Assembly: GCA_903930165.1 (NCBI GenBank)
Contig: CAIYXO010000201.1
Span: forward strand, 1-5,870
DNA length: 5,870 nucleotides
Reading direction: 5' to 3'
Source of the DNA: an uncultured Verrucomicrobiota bacterium
GTDB taxonomy: Bacteria; Verrucomicrobiota; Verrucomicrobiia; Limisphaerales; UBA9464
Shown here: positions 1 through 5,540 of the stretch, one piece after another
Position numbering within the stretch: the first letter of the stretch is position 1
How the letters are laid out: each line of letters begins with the position of its first letter
Made by a program: the position numbers and the translations under genes
The notes under the pieces: model-generated
What the model saw: the letters and a program-made list of their open reading frames with translations, nothing else
What the model was told of the DNA's origin: nothing
The model's database searches: none

Positions 1-759
1 CAAGCCGGACACGGGACTGCCGATCGCGGTCCAGTTGGGCGACTCCAGGGAATCGGAGAATTCCACCTGGTAGGTCCTTCCCGCCGCCGCGGCGAAGGTG
101 AGGTCGAGGCCCTCGGGACCGGGCATCGCCTTGCTGATGGTTTCGCCGGCCTGGAACAGGAAACGCGTGACCGCGGATTCCGGATGCAGCGGGCCGCCGC
201 CGGGGCCGTTGGAAGAGGCGTCGCGGAGCCGGAGGCCCACCGTGTAGAGTCCGGGCCGTGTCGCGGAGAAGTAGCGGCCGTGGACATGGCCATAGGGATC
301 GGCTCCGGGCTGGCCGGAGTTCTCGCTGAGCGGGAACTCGCGGGTGCCGGCCCGTTCGCCCACGGGAACGGAGAAGGTCAACGCCTCCGCGTCCATCTCG
401 TCGCCCGGGCTTTCCCAGAACCCGAACTCGCCCCCGACCGGTCCGTCGACCTCGACGATCCGGGCGACGACGCGGGTGCCGGGAAGGGCATGGCCGGTGG
501 CCGGCCCGCCGTTGATCGGGGTGGAGGCCAAGGCGGTGAAGGTCGGGCTGCTGGCGATGTGGTAGCCGCCGTAGATGCCGTTGGTCACCGCGGGAAGTCG
601 GACGACGAATCCGGATTCGGCCGCGAACCGGTCGGCGTTGGCGAACACCAGCGTCGAGGCGGCATTGACGCCGGCGTTGATGTGCGCGTGCTGTCCGGCG
701 GCGACGAAGGCTCCGGCGATGGCGATGCCGAGGGCGGACAGAAGTGGCGTCTTGCTCAT
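1..759 (-). CDS. Secreted His-motif protein, paralogue of the neighbouring PEP-CTERM protein (C-terminus outside window)
   Basis: The frame is open from ATG at 759 to the left edge, giving 253 residues with no stop, so the C-terminus is missing. Residues 1-22 form a signal peptide (short basic start, hydrophobic stretch, small residues AAG before QHAH). The core, about 23-205, matches the next gene upstream segment by segment: FTAL near 74, VDGPVGGEFGFWE near 104-116, DPYGHVHGR at 154-162, YTVG at 172-175 and GGGPLH at 187-192. Conserved histidines (24, 158, 160, 192), plus H26, suggest metal binding, but this is inferred. From about 209 the protein diverges into GLDLTFAAAAGRTYQVEFSDSL followed by NWTAIGSPVSG, a beta-sandwich-like segment that I recognise from many Verrucomicrobial secreted proteins, in place of a PEP-CTERM anchor. 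It is the last gene of a four-gene co-directional set, 137 bases after the previous stop. No Shine-Dalgarno sequence is visible. The coding call is firm; the function is not. Confidence 0.85.
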   Translation of the reverse strand, partial: MSKTPLLSALGIAIAGAFVAAGQHAHINAGVNAASTLVFANADRFAAESGFVVRLPAVTNGIYGGYHIASSPTFTALASTPINGGPATGHALPGTRVVARIVEVDGPVGGEFGFWESPGDEMDAEALTFSVPVGERAGTREFPLSENSGQPGADPYGHVHGRYFSATRPGLYTVGLRLRDASSNGPGGGPLHPESAVTRFLFQAGETISKAMPGPEGLDLTFAAAAGRTYQVEFSDSLESPNWTAIGSPVSGL

Positions 760-787
760 GTCGAAAGGGATGCGGAAGAATTTGGAA

Positions 788-880
788 GGGGTGAGGGGCC
801 GCGTGGCCTGGACTGGAAGCGGAACGCTTTGCTGACAGGCGGCGTCCCGTTTCCCGGGGTCACTCGGACTCCCTCACCCC
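788..880. repeat. 10-bp perfect inverted repeat in the leader of the paralogue gene
   Basis: GGGGTGAGGG at 788-797 is the exact reverse complement of CCCTCACCCC at 871-880, separated by 73 bases. Both arms lie in the 137-base gap between the two paralogous genes, just before the start codon at 759. In RNA read from the minus strand, the arms could close a long-loop stem about 30 bases ahead of the ATG. A minor CCCG-GGAAA-CGGG hairpin also lies inside, near 846-858. There is no run of T after either structure, so an ordinary intrinsic terminator is not supported. It could be an mRNA processing or attenuation structure, or chance in GC-rich DNA. Confidence 0.3.
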
Positions 881-896
881 CAAGGATCACGTCGGA

Positions 897-1604
897 TCAG
901 GCCTTGCGGCGGCGCCAGAGCGCGAAGCCGGCGAGGGTGACACCGGCCATCGCCGCGTACTCCGACGGCTCAGGGACGGCGTTGAACTCGACGTAGTAGG
1001 TCTCGGACGGCGTGTGGATCGGTCCGCCACCGGCGCCGTTGACGGAGGTGTCCACGATCTGGAAGCCGACCGTGTAGGTGCCTTGGGCCCCGGTGACCGT
1101 GAAGCGGCGTCCGTGCAGGTGGCCGTAGGGATCCTCGCCCGGATCACCCGCCGTGGCGGGATTGCTCAGGTCCCAGGTGAAAGTCGGCGTGGAGACGGAG
1201 TATCCGACCTCGTAGCTGACGTTCCATCCGGCTCCGCCGCCTTGGCCCGTGCCTTCCCAGAACTGGAAGGCGCCGCCGGTGGGGCCCTGGACGGAGACAA
1301 TTCCCAGCTCCAGGAAGCTGCCGAGCGCAGCGGCGTTCGGGCTGGCTTCCTCGGCTCCACCCAGTCGCGAGAGCGCGGTGAAGGTGATGCTGGTGTTGAC
1401 GTAGCCGGCGTAGCGGCCGGTGGTGGCCAAGGTCATCCGCTGCAGGTATCCGGAACCGGCCACATAGGTGGCGCCGTTCTCGAAGTACAGCTGGGAGCCT
1501 TGCGTGGTGCCCATGGCGCCAGCCTCGATGTGCTGGGCCTGGACCGCCGCCGCCGCGCCCATAAGGAGGGCGGGAAGCAGCAGGGACTTCAGGGTGTGTT
1601 TCAT
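897..1604 (-). CDS. PEP-CTERM-anchored exported His-motif protein (all3515-like, tentative)
   Basis: A complete 235-residue protein. Residues 1-23 are a classical signal peptide ending VQA before QH. The mature core of about 185 residues contains FTAL, VQGPTGGAFQFWE at 105-117, DPYGHLHGR at 158-166, YTVGF at 177-181 and GGGPIH at 192-197. The C-terminus is a textbook PEP-CTERM signal: VPEP at 210-213, a hydrophobic helix to about 230, then RRRK. In known systems an exosortase recognises this signal and attaches or releases the protein at the cell surface. The core is shared with the downstream neighbour, and the histidines H25, H162, H164 and H197 are conserved in both, which suggests a metal site. 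From memory the layout resembles the all3515 family of Zur-repressed PEP-CTERM proteins, but I could not check this. The start is set by the signal peptide. The pseudopilin gene ends only 25 bases upstream, so co-transcription is likely. Confidence 0.9.
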   Translation of the reverse strand: MKHTLKSLLLPALLMGAAAAVQAQHIEAGAMGTTQGSQLYFENGATYVAGSGYLQRMTLATTGRYAGYVNTSITFTALSRLGGAEEASPNAAALGSFLELGIVSVQGPTGGAFQFWEGTGQGGGAGWNVSYEVGYSVSTPTFTWDLSNPATAGDPGEDPYGHLHGRRFTVTGAQGTYTVGFQIVDTSVNGAGGGPIHTPSETYYVEFNAVPEPSEYAAMAGVTLAGFALWRRRKA

Positions 1605-1629
1605 GGTTTTGTACTGACGGGTTCTGCGT

Positions 1630-2316
1630 TCATCGGCCGTCGGGACGCACGAAGCGCGTCGTCGGCGGGCCGAGAAGGGGGATCACGCGACGCCACGGGA
1701 TTCCTTCCACGTGGGAGTCGGCATGGAGGTAGTTCGCCAGCCCGCGGTGCCGCAGAACGCGGACCTGCCCGGGGAAGGCGTTCGTGGCGAAACCGCCCGA
1801 GGCGGCGTCGGCGAAATGGAAGTGGTCGGAACCCTCGAAGTCCTCGCGGGTCTCCGTCACGTGCAGCGTCTCCGTCGGCGACGGGATGGACACCAGCCGC
1901 GAGAAGTCGAGGTCGGTCGCGCCATAGGGCCGAGGGGTCAGGAAGTCGTTCACCGCGTAGCCGGCCGGCCGGGCCGAATTGGTGTCCCGGGGACACCGGT
2001 AGATGTTGGTCAGCCCGTACGGCGCCAGCGTCCCGATCCACGATGCCCGTTGGTGGGCGCTCTGGGGCAGCGTGCCGTTGTTGTCGTCGACGTAGAGCGC
2101 GACACCGATGCCGAGTTGGCGCAGTTGCGAGAGGCACGCGGTCGCCGAGGCCTTGGATTTCGCCGAGGCCAGCGCCGGCAGGAGCATCGCGGCCAGGATC
2201 GCGATGACCGCGATGACCACCAGCAACTCGATCAGGGTGAATGCGCGGCGCGGTTCCGCCGCAACGCCAGGGGCGGACGACAAGGGACGTCTCGGGATGG
2301 GACGACGGTCGGACAT
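1630..2316 (-). CDS. Type II secretion-like pseudopilin with H-X9-D tail
   Basis: A 228-residue protein with a prepilin N-terminus: a 25-residue basic leader ending EPRRA, then FTLIELLVV at 26-34 and a hydrophobic helix to about 50. Prepilin peptidase would cut between A25 and F26 and methylate F26; the conserved Glu at mature position 5 (E30) is present. After the helix comes a globular domain with SQLRQLGIGVALYVDDN at 63-79, typical of the DUF1559/H-X9-DG pseudopilins that are expanded in Verrucomicrobiota, Lentisphaerota and Planctomycetota. The tail motif is H190 followed by nine residues and D200-S201-H202, so the usual DG is DS. A segment SDHFHFAD (163-170) and H198/H202 make the C-terminal half His-rich. 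Single cysteines lie at 61 and 108. It sits between the small CxxC gene and the PEP-CTERM gene, suggesting a role in assembling or displaying envelope proteins. The exact role of such pseudopilins is unknown. Confidence 0.9.
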   Translation of the reverse strand: MSDRRPIPRRPLSSAPGVAAEPRRAFTLIELLVVIAVIAILAAMLLPALASAKSKASATACLSQLRQLGIGVALYVDDNNGTLPQSAHQRASWIGTLAPYGLTNIYRCPRDTNSARPAGYAVNDFLTPRPYGATDLDFSRLVSIPSPTETLHVTETREDFEGSDHFHFADAASGGFATNAFPGQVRVLRHRGLANYLHADSHVEGIPWRRVIPLLGPPTTRFVRPDGR

Positions 2317-2530
2317 GGCGGACAGGGGCGGATCCCGGCCGTGGGCACGCCTTGAGGCGGCTCCATGGACGGAGGATCACTGCGCCGCATCGGGGCGGCG
2401 GTCGGAGGGGAATCGGGAAACCGAGACCGGCGGGATCCCCGTGGGTCCACGATGCCGGAACGTGGACGGGAGCCGATGGACGGAGGAAGTCCCACGGCAT
2501 CGGCGGGCCGAGGGACCGTTCGGGCGCGGA
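2317..2530. other. 214-bp gap between the small CxxC gene and the pseudopilin gene
   Basis: No reading frame here has family features on either strand. The stretch holds a GC-rich hairpin at 2445-2467 (GTCCACG, nine-base loop, CGTGGAC) and a 12-base direct repeat ATGGACGGAGGA at 2365-2376 and 2476-2487. On the minus strand the hairpin follows the stop of the CxxC gene by about 60 bases but is not followed by a T run. The gap may carry a separate promoter for the pseudopilin and PEP-CTERM genes, but I see no clear -35/-10 pair. Confidence 0.35.
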
Positions 2531-2905
2531 TCAGGCCGCCCGGGGAGGCTCGTGCGCGGGAGGTTCGGAACGCCGTTCGGCGGTGAACTCGGGTGGCGCC
2601 GGCGGTTCCCCGGTGACACCGAGGCCGATCGACACGGGCTTCGAGTCCGAGGCCAGCACGTCGAGCTTCTTGAGGAAGACGCCGCCTTCCGACTTCTGCT
2701 GGGCGTCACGACCCTCGCGGCTCAGCCGGCAGAGCGAACAGGGACGGCTGCCGTCGAACGTCGTCCGTACCGCCACCGAAAAGCCGGACTCCGCGGTCCG
2801 CTCCACCAACATGCTAGCCCAGGCGACCGACTGGAGCACGGTCCATTGCCACCCCAGGGAAAACCCGAGGAGCAGGGCGACCAAGATCCGGCCCGGACGA
2901 CGCAT
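2531..2905 (-). CDS. Small exported protein with a PCSLC (CxxC) motif
   Basis: A 124-residue protein. The start is ATG at 2905, inside a longer open frame, chosen because it places a basic MRRPGR start directly before a hydrophobic helix (residues 7-31), a signal peptide or membrane anchor. Then come TTFDGSRPCSLCR at 48-60 with cysteines C56 and C59, a charged stretch EGRDAQQKSEGG, FLKKLDVLAS at 77-86, and a proline-rich tail (PPAPPE, EPPAHEPPRAA). From memory this matches a recurring family of small Verrucomicrobial proteins with TFDG-HPC-LC and KKLD motifs whose function is not known to me. The CxxC could bind metal or form a redox pair outside the membrane. It is the first gene of the block of exported proteins; the next gene begins 214 bases downstream. 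An upstream TTG in the same frame is a less likely start. Confidence 0.75.
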   Translation of the reverse strand: MRRPGRILVALLLGFSLGWQWTVLQSVAWASMLVERTAESGFSVAVRTTFDGSRPCSLCRLSREGRDAQQKSEGGVFLKKLDVLASDSKPVSIGLGVTGEPPAPPEFTAERRSEPPAHEPPRAA

Positions 2906-2906
2906 C

Positions 2907-2941
2907 TCGGTGATGGAACGCCCGTTTCGGTGATGGGTCAA
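2907..2941 (-). promoter_or_regulatory. Two 10-bp direct repeats 20 bp apart upstream of the small CxxC gene; possible operator/promoter
   Basis: On the minus strand CCATCACCGA occurs at 2927-2936 and again at 2907-2916, a period of exactly 20 bases (about two helical turns), with the second copy ending one base before the start codon at 2905. A TTGACC (minus strand, 2936-2941) could serve as a -35 box, with a poor -10 (TTCCAT, 2913-2918) 17 bases on. If that promoter is used, the mRNA would have almost no leader, consistent with the missing Shine-Dalgarno sequence. Binding by a regulator is inferred only from the repeat geometry. Confidence 0.3.
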
Positions 2942-2997
2942 CCCCGAGGGGGCTGCCGTAATGCCGCAGGGGTGTGGGATTGTCCTTTGGGAAGTCA

Positions 2998-3056
2998 GAG
3001 ACTCGTGACCTCGTCCCCTACGGTGCGCACGAGTAGGTGACGACGTGAGGAGTCTC
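2998..3056. repeat. Large imperfect hairpin, REP/MITE-like dispersed repeat, copy 1
   Basis: The left arm 2998-3021 (GAGACTCGTGACC...CCTAC) pairs with the right arm 3033-3056 (GTAGGTGACG...GAGTCTC) at 20 of 24 positions, with an 11-base loop that includes the palindrome GTGCGCAC. Arms of this length ending in perfect GAGACTC/GAGTCTC are characteristic of REP or small MITE elements. The left arm and loop recur at 3090-3120. From memory similar GACTCGT...CTCGTCTCCTACG units are scattered between genes in Verrucomicrobiota; this is unverified. It lies downstream of the transporter gene and could also act as an mRNA 3'-end stabiliser, although no T run follows. Confidence 0.65.
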
Positions 3057-3089
3057 ATACTTTCCGGGGTTCGTCTTGGGAGAGGACAA

Positions 3090-3120
3090 AGACTCGTGAC
3101 CTCGTCTCCTACGGGCGCAC
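3090..3120. repeat. Second, half copy of the dispersed repeat, overlapping the transporter stop codon
   Basis: Positions 3090-3120 match 2999-3030 at 30 of 32 aligned positions: AGACTCGTGACCTCGTC is identical, then there is one C/T change, then CCTACGG, a one-base gap and GCGCAC. No right arm follows within this copy, but the right arm of copy 1 (3033-3056) could pair with it as an alternative. The unit covers the last three codons and stop of the transporter gene, so its insertion or spread has set that protein's C-terminus. Confidence 0.7.
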
Positions 3121-4401
3121 TTCCTTGTACCGGGGGCCGGAGAAGAACCGCGCGGCGAGGACGATGGCCACGACCGCGAGGATCAGGGCGGTGAGCGAGG
3201 TGGTGCGGAAAAATCCGAGGAGGTCGCTGGAGGGTCCGCTCCCCAGACGGAAGGTCATCACGCCGACGTAGCCGAGGTAGCCGCAGGCGTCGGCGAGGTA
3301 CATCAGGAACCCGATGTTGCCCTGGTCGCGGGTCATGGCAATCAGGCGTTCGAAGACCGTGGTGTGGACCGCGACGTACGGCAGGTAGAGCCCGAGGCCC
3401 AGGAGCACCATGAACGCGAAGGCGTCCATGGATCCGCCCTTGTGGACGAACAGCGTGGCAATGCCGAGGAGAAGTCCGGCGAGGGAGATCCCCAGCGAGA
3501 GGAAGAACGAGCGGCGGTTTCCGCGCACGAAGGAGGCGGCGCCGTTGACCGCAAGGACCCCGAGGGCGACCCAGAGTTCCGACCGGGTGAAGTCCTTGGC
3601 CTGAACCGTTGCGCCAAGGGCCCGCCAGAGTTCCGGGGCGAAGTCCGCGCGGAGACTCCTCACGACGGTGACCAGCAGGTAGGCGAGCGAGATGAGGCCG
3701 AGTCCGGGTCCATGCCGCCGAATCCACCGGGCCCGATCCTCGCGGGTCATCGGGGTCCGGACCGAGCGCGCCTGGGTGTCCGCGGCGTCGGGTGGTGGGA
3801 TCCGTCGGAGCATCCAGACGAAGCCGAGCAGGGGTGTGAGGAAGAGCAGGCCGGCGGCGGCGGGCATCCAGCGTTCGGTGACGCCCCGGTCAAGCAGCGC
3901 GGTCCCGACGGTCTTCGAGAAGCCGTCGGCCAGGATGAAGCTGGTGCAGAGTCCCGCGACGAGGGCCTCGGTCATGCGTCGGCCCTCGAGGAATCCGAGC
4001 ACAAGCCCGAACACCATGCCGAGTGGCAGGCCGTTCAGGAACAGGCAGACGACGTTGTAGGGGGCGGGCAGGACGGCGAAGAGCACGAGGGCGAGTTCCG
4101 CGGCGCCGACCAGTGAGAGGAGCGCCAGCGCGCGTCGGCCTGGCGGCATCGAGGCGATGACGCGGATGCCGATGAACTTCGACAGAGTGTAGCCGAGCAC
4201 CTGTGCGGACACGAGCCACACCTTGAACCCTGCCGGGAAATCGGCGCCGGTGAAGGCGGCGGCGCTGAACGGCTTCCGGAAGCCGTACATGCAGGCGTAG
4301 GTGCCGAAGGAGGCGACCATGCCCCAGACGGCGATCGTCAACGGGCTCCAACGCCGCGTCGGCGGGCACGTTTCGGCCGTCGCCGTCGTCGAAGGATTCA
4401 C
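3109..4401 (-). CDS. MFS transporter, DUF5690-like, probably for an organophosphate or phosphonate
   Basis: A 430-residue membrane protein with about 12 hydrophobic segments in two halves joined by a charged cytoplasmic loop (about 199-233). It begins with GTG at 4401, which gives a short polar N-terminus before the first helix. The first helix ends SFGTYACMYGFRKPFSAAAF (31-50), the signature I associate with the DUF5690 family. Its Y39-x-x-R42-K43 resembles the Y-x-x-R-K in helix 1 of GlpT, where the Arg binds substrate phosphate. A parallel Y241...R248 in helix 7 occupies the second-half equivalent. This supports an organophosphate-type substrate but is inference. The HD-oxygenase gene lies 33 bases upstream on the same strand, so the two form an operon-like pair, and DUF5690 genes are known from phosphonate-use clusters. 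The last codons (Val-Arg-Pro-stop) lie within a dispersed repeat. No Shine-Dalgarno sequence is visible. Confidence 0.88.
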   Translation of the reverse strand: MNPSTTATAETCPPTRRWSPLTIAVWGMVASFGTYACMYGFRKPFSAAAFTGADFPAGFKVWLVSAQVLGYTLSKFIGIRVIASMPPGRRALALLSLVGAAELALVLFAVLPAPYNVVCLFLNGLPLGMVFGLVLGFLEGRRMTEALVAGLCTSFILADGFSKTVGTALLDRGVTERWMPAAAGLLFLTPLLGFVWMLRRIPPPDAADTQARSVRTPMTREDRARWIRRHGPGLGLISLAYLLVTVVRSLRADFAPELWRALGATVQAKDFTRSELWVALGVLAVNGAASFVRGNRRSFFLSLGISLAGLLLGIATLFVHKGGSMDAFAFMVLLGLGLYLPYVAVHTTVFERLIAMTRDQGNIGFLMYLADACGYLGYVGVMTFRLGSGPSSDLLGFFRTTSLTALILAVVAIVLAARFFSGPRYKEVRP

Positions 4402-4434
4402 CGGAGGCGGAGGGTTGCCCGGGGACGGCGCGGG

Positions 4435-4989
4435 TCAGGCCGTCCGTACCAGCGACTCGAGCATCGGACGGAAGTGCGCCAGTTCCGGCGTCACCATGTC
4501 GGGCACCTTGCCCATGTCGTCGTAGCGTCGGACGCGCACGGCGAGGTCGAAATGGGGGCCGGCCTCGAAGGTGGCGGCCTCCGCGTCGTTCATCGGTCCA
4601 CCCTGAAGTGCGAGGCTCTTGCGGGACGCCTCGGAAAGCCCGTCGAAGTAGGCGGCTTCCTTCCAGCAGAGATAGCGCTTCGAGGCGGCGTGGAGGCGTA
4701 TCGGTTCGACCACCTCGGCCGGGAACCAGTCCTGGAGACGGTTGGCGCCGATGCGTTCATGACGGGCGTCGACGCCCTGGTTGGCGATGTCCTCGCCGAG
4801 GTCGTGGAGCAGGTGGCCGTAGTCGTGCAGGAGGCACGCGGCGACCACGAACGGGTTCTCGCCGGCCTGGGTCGCGAAGGTCGCGCACTGGAGACCGTGC
4901 TGCAGCTCGGTGACGTGCTCGCCGTAGCTGCGGTGCCCCTTCTCGCTGAAGACCCTCTCGATCTCGTCGACGACTTCGGCCGGATTCAT
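4435..4989 (-). CDS. PhnZ/TmpB-like HD-domain oxygenase (phosphonate degradation-associated HDIG protein)
   Basis: A 184-residue soluble protein of the TIGR03276 type (phosphonate degradation operon-associated HDIG domain). Characterised relatives, PhnZ and TmpB, use a mixed-valent di-iron centre and O2 to cleave the C-P bond of 1-hydroxylated aminophosphonates, releasing phosphate and glycine or glycine betaine. Metal-ligand candidates are all present: H31, H55-D56, H77, H100 and D157 (RRYDD). Y22 and E24 in YGEHVTELQH match the gating Tyr/Glu region of PhnZ, and K104 in HAASKRYL and Q129-G-G fit phosphonate-binding positions. These equivalences are aligned by eye. It is the first gene of a two-gene unit with the transporter, divergent from the gene at 5541. 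The partner 2-oxoglutarate hydroxylase (PhnY/TmpA) is not in the window, so the actual substrate is open. The start ATG at 4989 gives the normal family length; no Shine-Dalgarno sequence is visible. Confidence 0.88.
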   Translation of the reverse strand: MNPAEVVDEIERVFSEKGHRSYGEHVTELQHGLQCATFATQAGENPFVVAACLLHDYGHLLHDLGEDIANQGVDARHERIGANRLQDWFPAEVVEPIRLHAASKRYLCWKEAAYFDGLSEASRKSLALQGGPMNDAEAATFEAGPHFDLAVRVRRYDDMGKVPDMVTPELAHFRPMLESLVRTA

Positions 4990-5540
4990 TTGAAGACGTT
5001 GCCCCAGCGGCCGGCGTGGGGGGAGTTACAATTGGAAGAAACGCGGGCCCTGCGGAGGGGAACCTTGGGCGGAGGACACGGATTCCACGGATGGGAAACG
5101 GACGCCTGAGGCCAGACGCCAGCCTCTCGCTTCTTGGCGTTGTCGCGTGAGCTCCGAATCGGACACCGCTCCCGGTTTTGGCTCAGGAGGCCGGTGCCAC
5201 GGCCACCCGGGGGGAGATTCCCAAGCAGGCGTAGGCGCCACTTTCGGGGTGTCCTGCTCACGGATCTCCATGGCGTTCGACACATGGGTCGAGGACCTCT
5301 CCCGACATCTCCGGCACCAATGGAAAACCTCGGTACTTCCAGTCGGCGAAGCGTTCTACGTTCGGTCCCTTGGATCCGGATCCCAAGCCGGCCCTGCGCC
5401 ACAGATGTATTCAGGGTGAGCGAGCTACGCCCACCGGAAAAGGGAGGCTGGCAGCGGACGTAGTCTGGGTTGTGCATGCATTGACTAACCCACCTGTCCT
5501 GAAACCGAGTCCGCGCGGCTTCTTGCGGATCGCCGCGGCC
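4990..5540. other. 551-bp divergent intergenic region without a convincing gene
   Basis: This stretch separates the minus-strand oxygenase operon from the plus-strand secreted-protein gene and should hold promoters for both. Open frames exist on both strands (for example 5134-5463 and 5147-5419 plus, 4986-5624 minus), but their products have no domain, signal peptide or motif I recognise and they overlap one another. The few AT-rich patches include 5026-5042 (TTACAATTGG), close to the oxygenase start. Positions 5461-5492 hold nested inverted repeats: TAGT/ACTA (5461-5464/5484-5487), TGGGTT/AACCCA (5466-5471/5487-5492) and the palindrome TGCATGCA (5473-5480), with a TTGACT at 5481-5486 that could be a -35 box but lacks a good -10. 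A short GAGGC/GCCTC hairpin occurs near 5108-5126. Confidence 0.5.

Noticed and set aside
1014..2207. Long plus-strand open frame of about 397 codons
   Set aside because: It lies antisense to the PEP-CTERM and pseudopilin genes; the product is Arg/Gly/Ser-rich with no domain, as expected of a shadow frame in GC-rich DNA.
2445..2467. Intrinsic terminator after the small CxxC gene
   Set aside because: The stem is only 7 bp and no T run follows on the minus strand, so termination is not supported.
2998..3120. CRISPR array or tandem repeat
   Set aside because: There are only two copies, one incomplete, with no regular spacers; a hairpin-type dispersed repeat fits better.
2531..3727. 398-codon minus-strand frame containing the small CxxC protein as its C-terminus
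   Set aside because: The first two thirds overlap the transporter gene in another frame and read as low-complexity Arg/Pro sequence; only the part from ATG 2905 has a signal peptide and conserved motifs.
4474..5109. 211-codon plus-strand frame antisense to the HD oxygenase
   Set aside because: It mirrors the oxygenase gene and has no recognisable features, while the minus-strand product has all catalytic motifs.
5147..5419. Plus-strand 90-codon frame with a fairly balanced composition (MAFDTWVEDLSRHL segment)
   Set aside because: I considered it as a small gene, but it has no family match I recognise, no start signal, and competing frames overlap it; it is left in the intergenic description.
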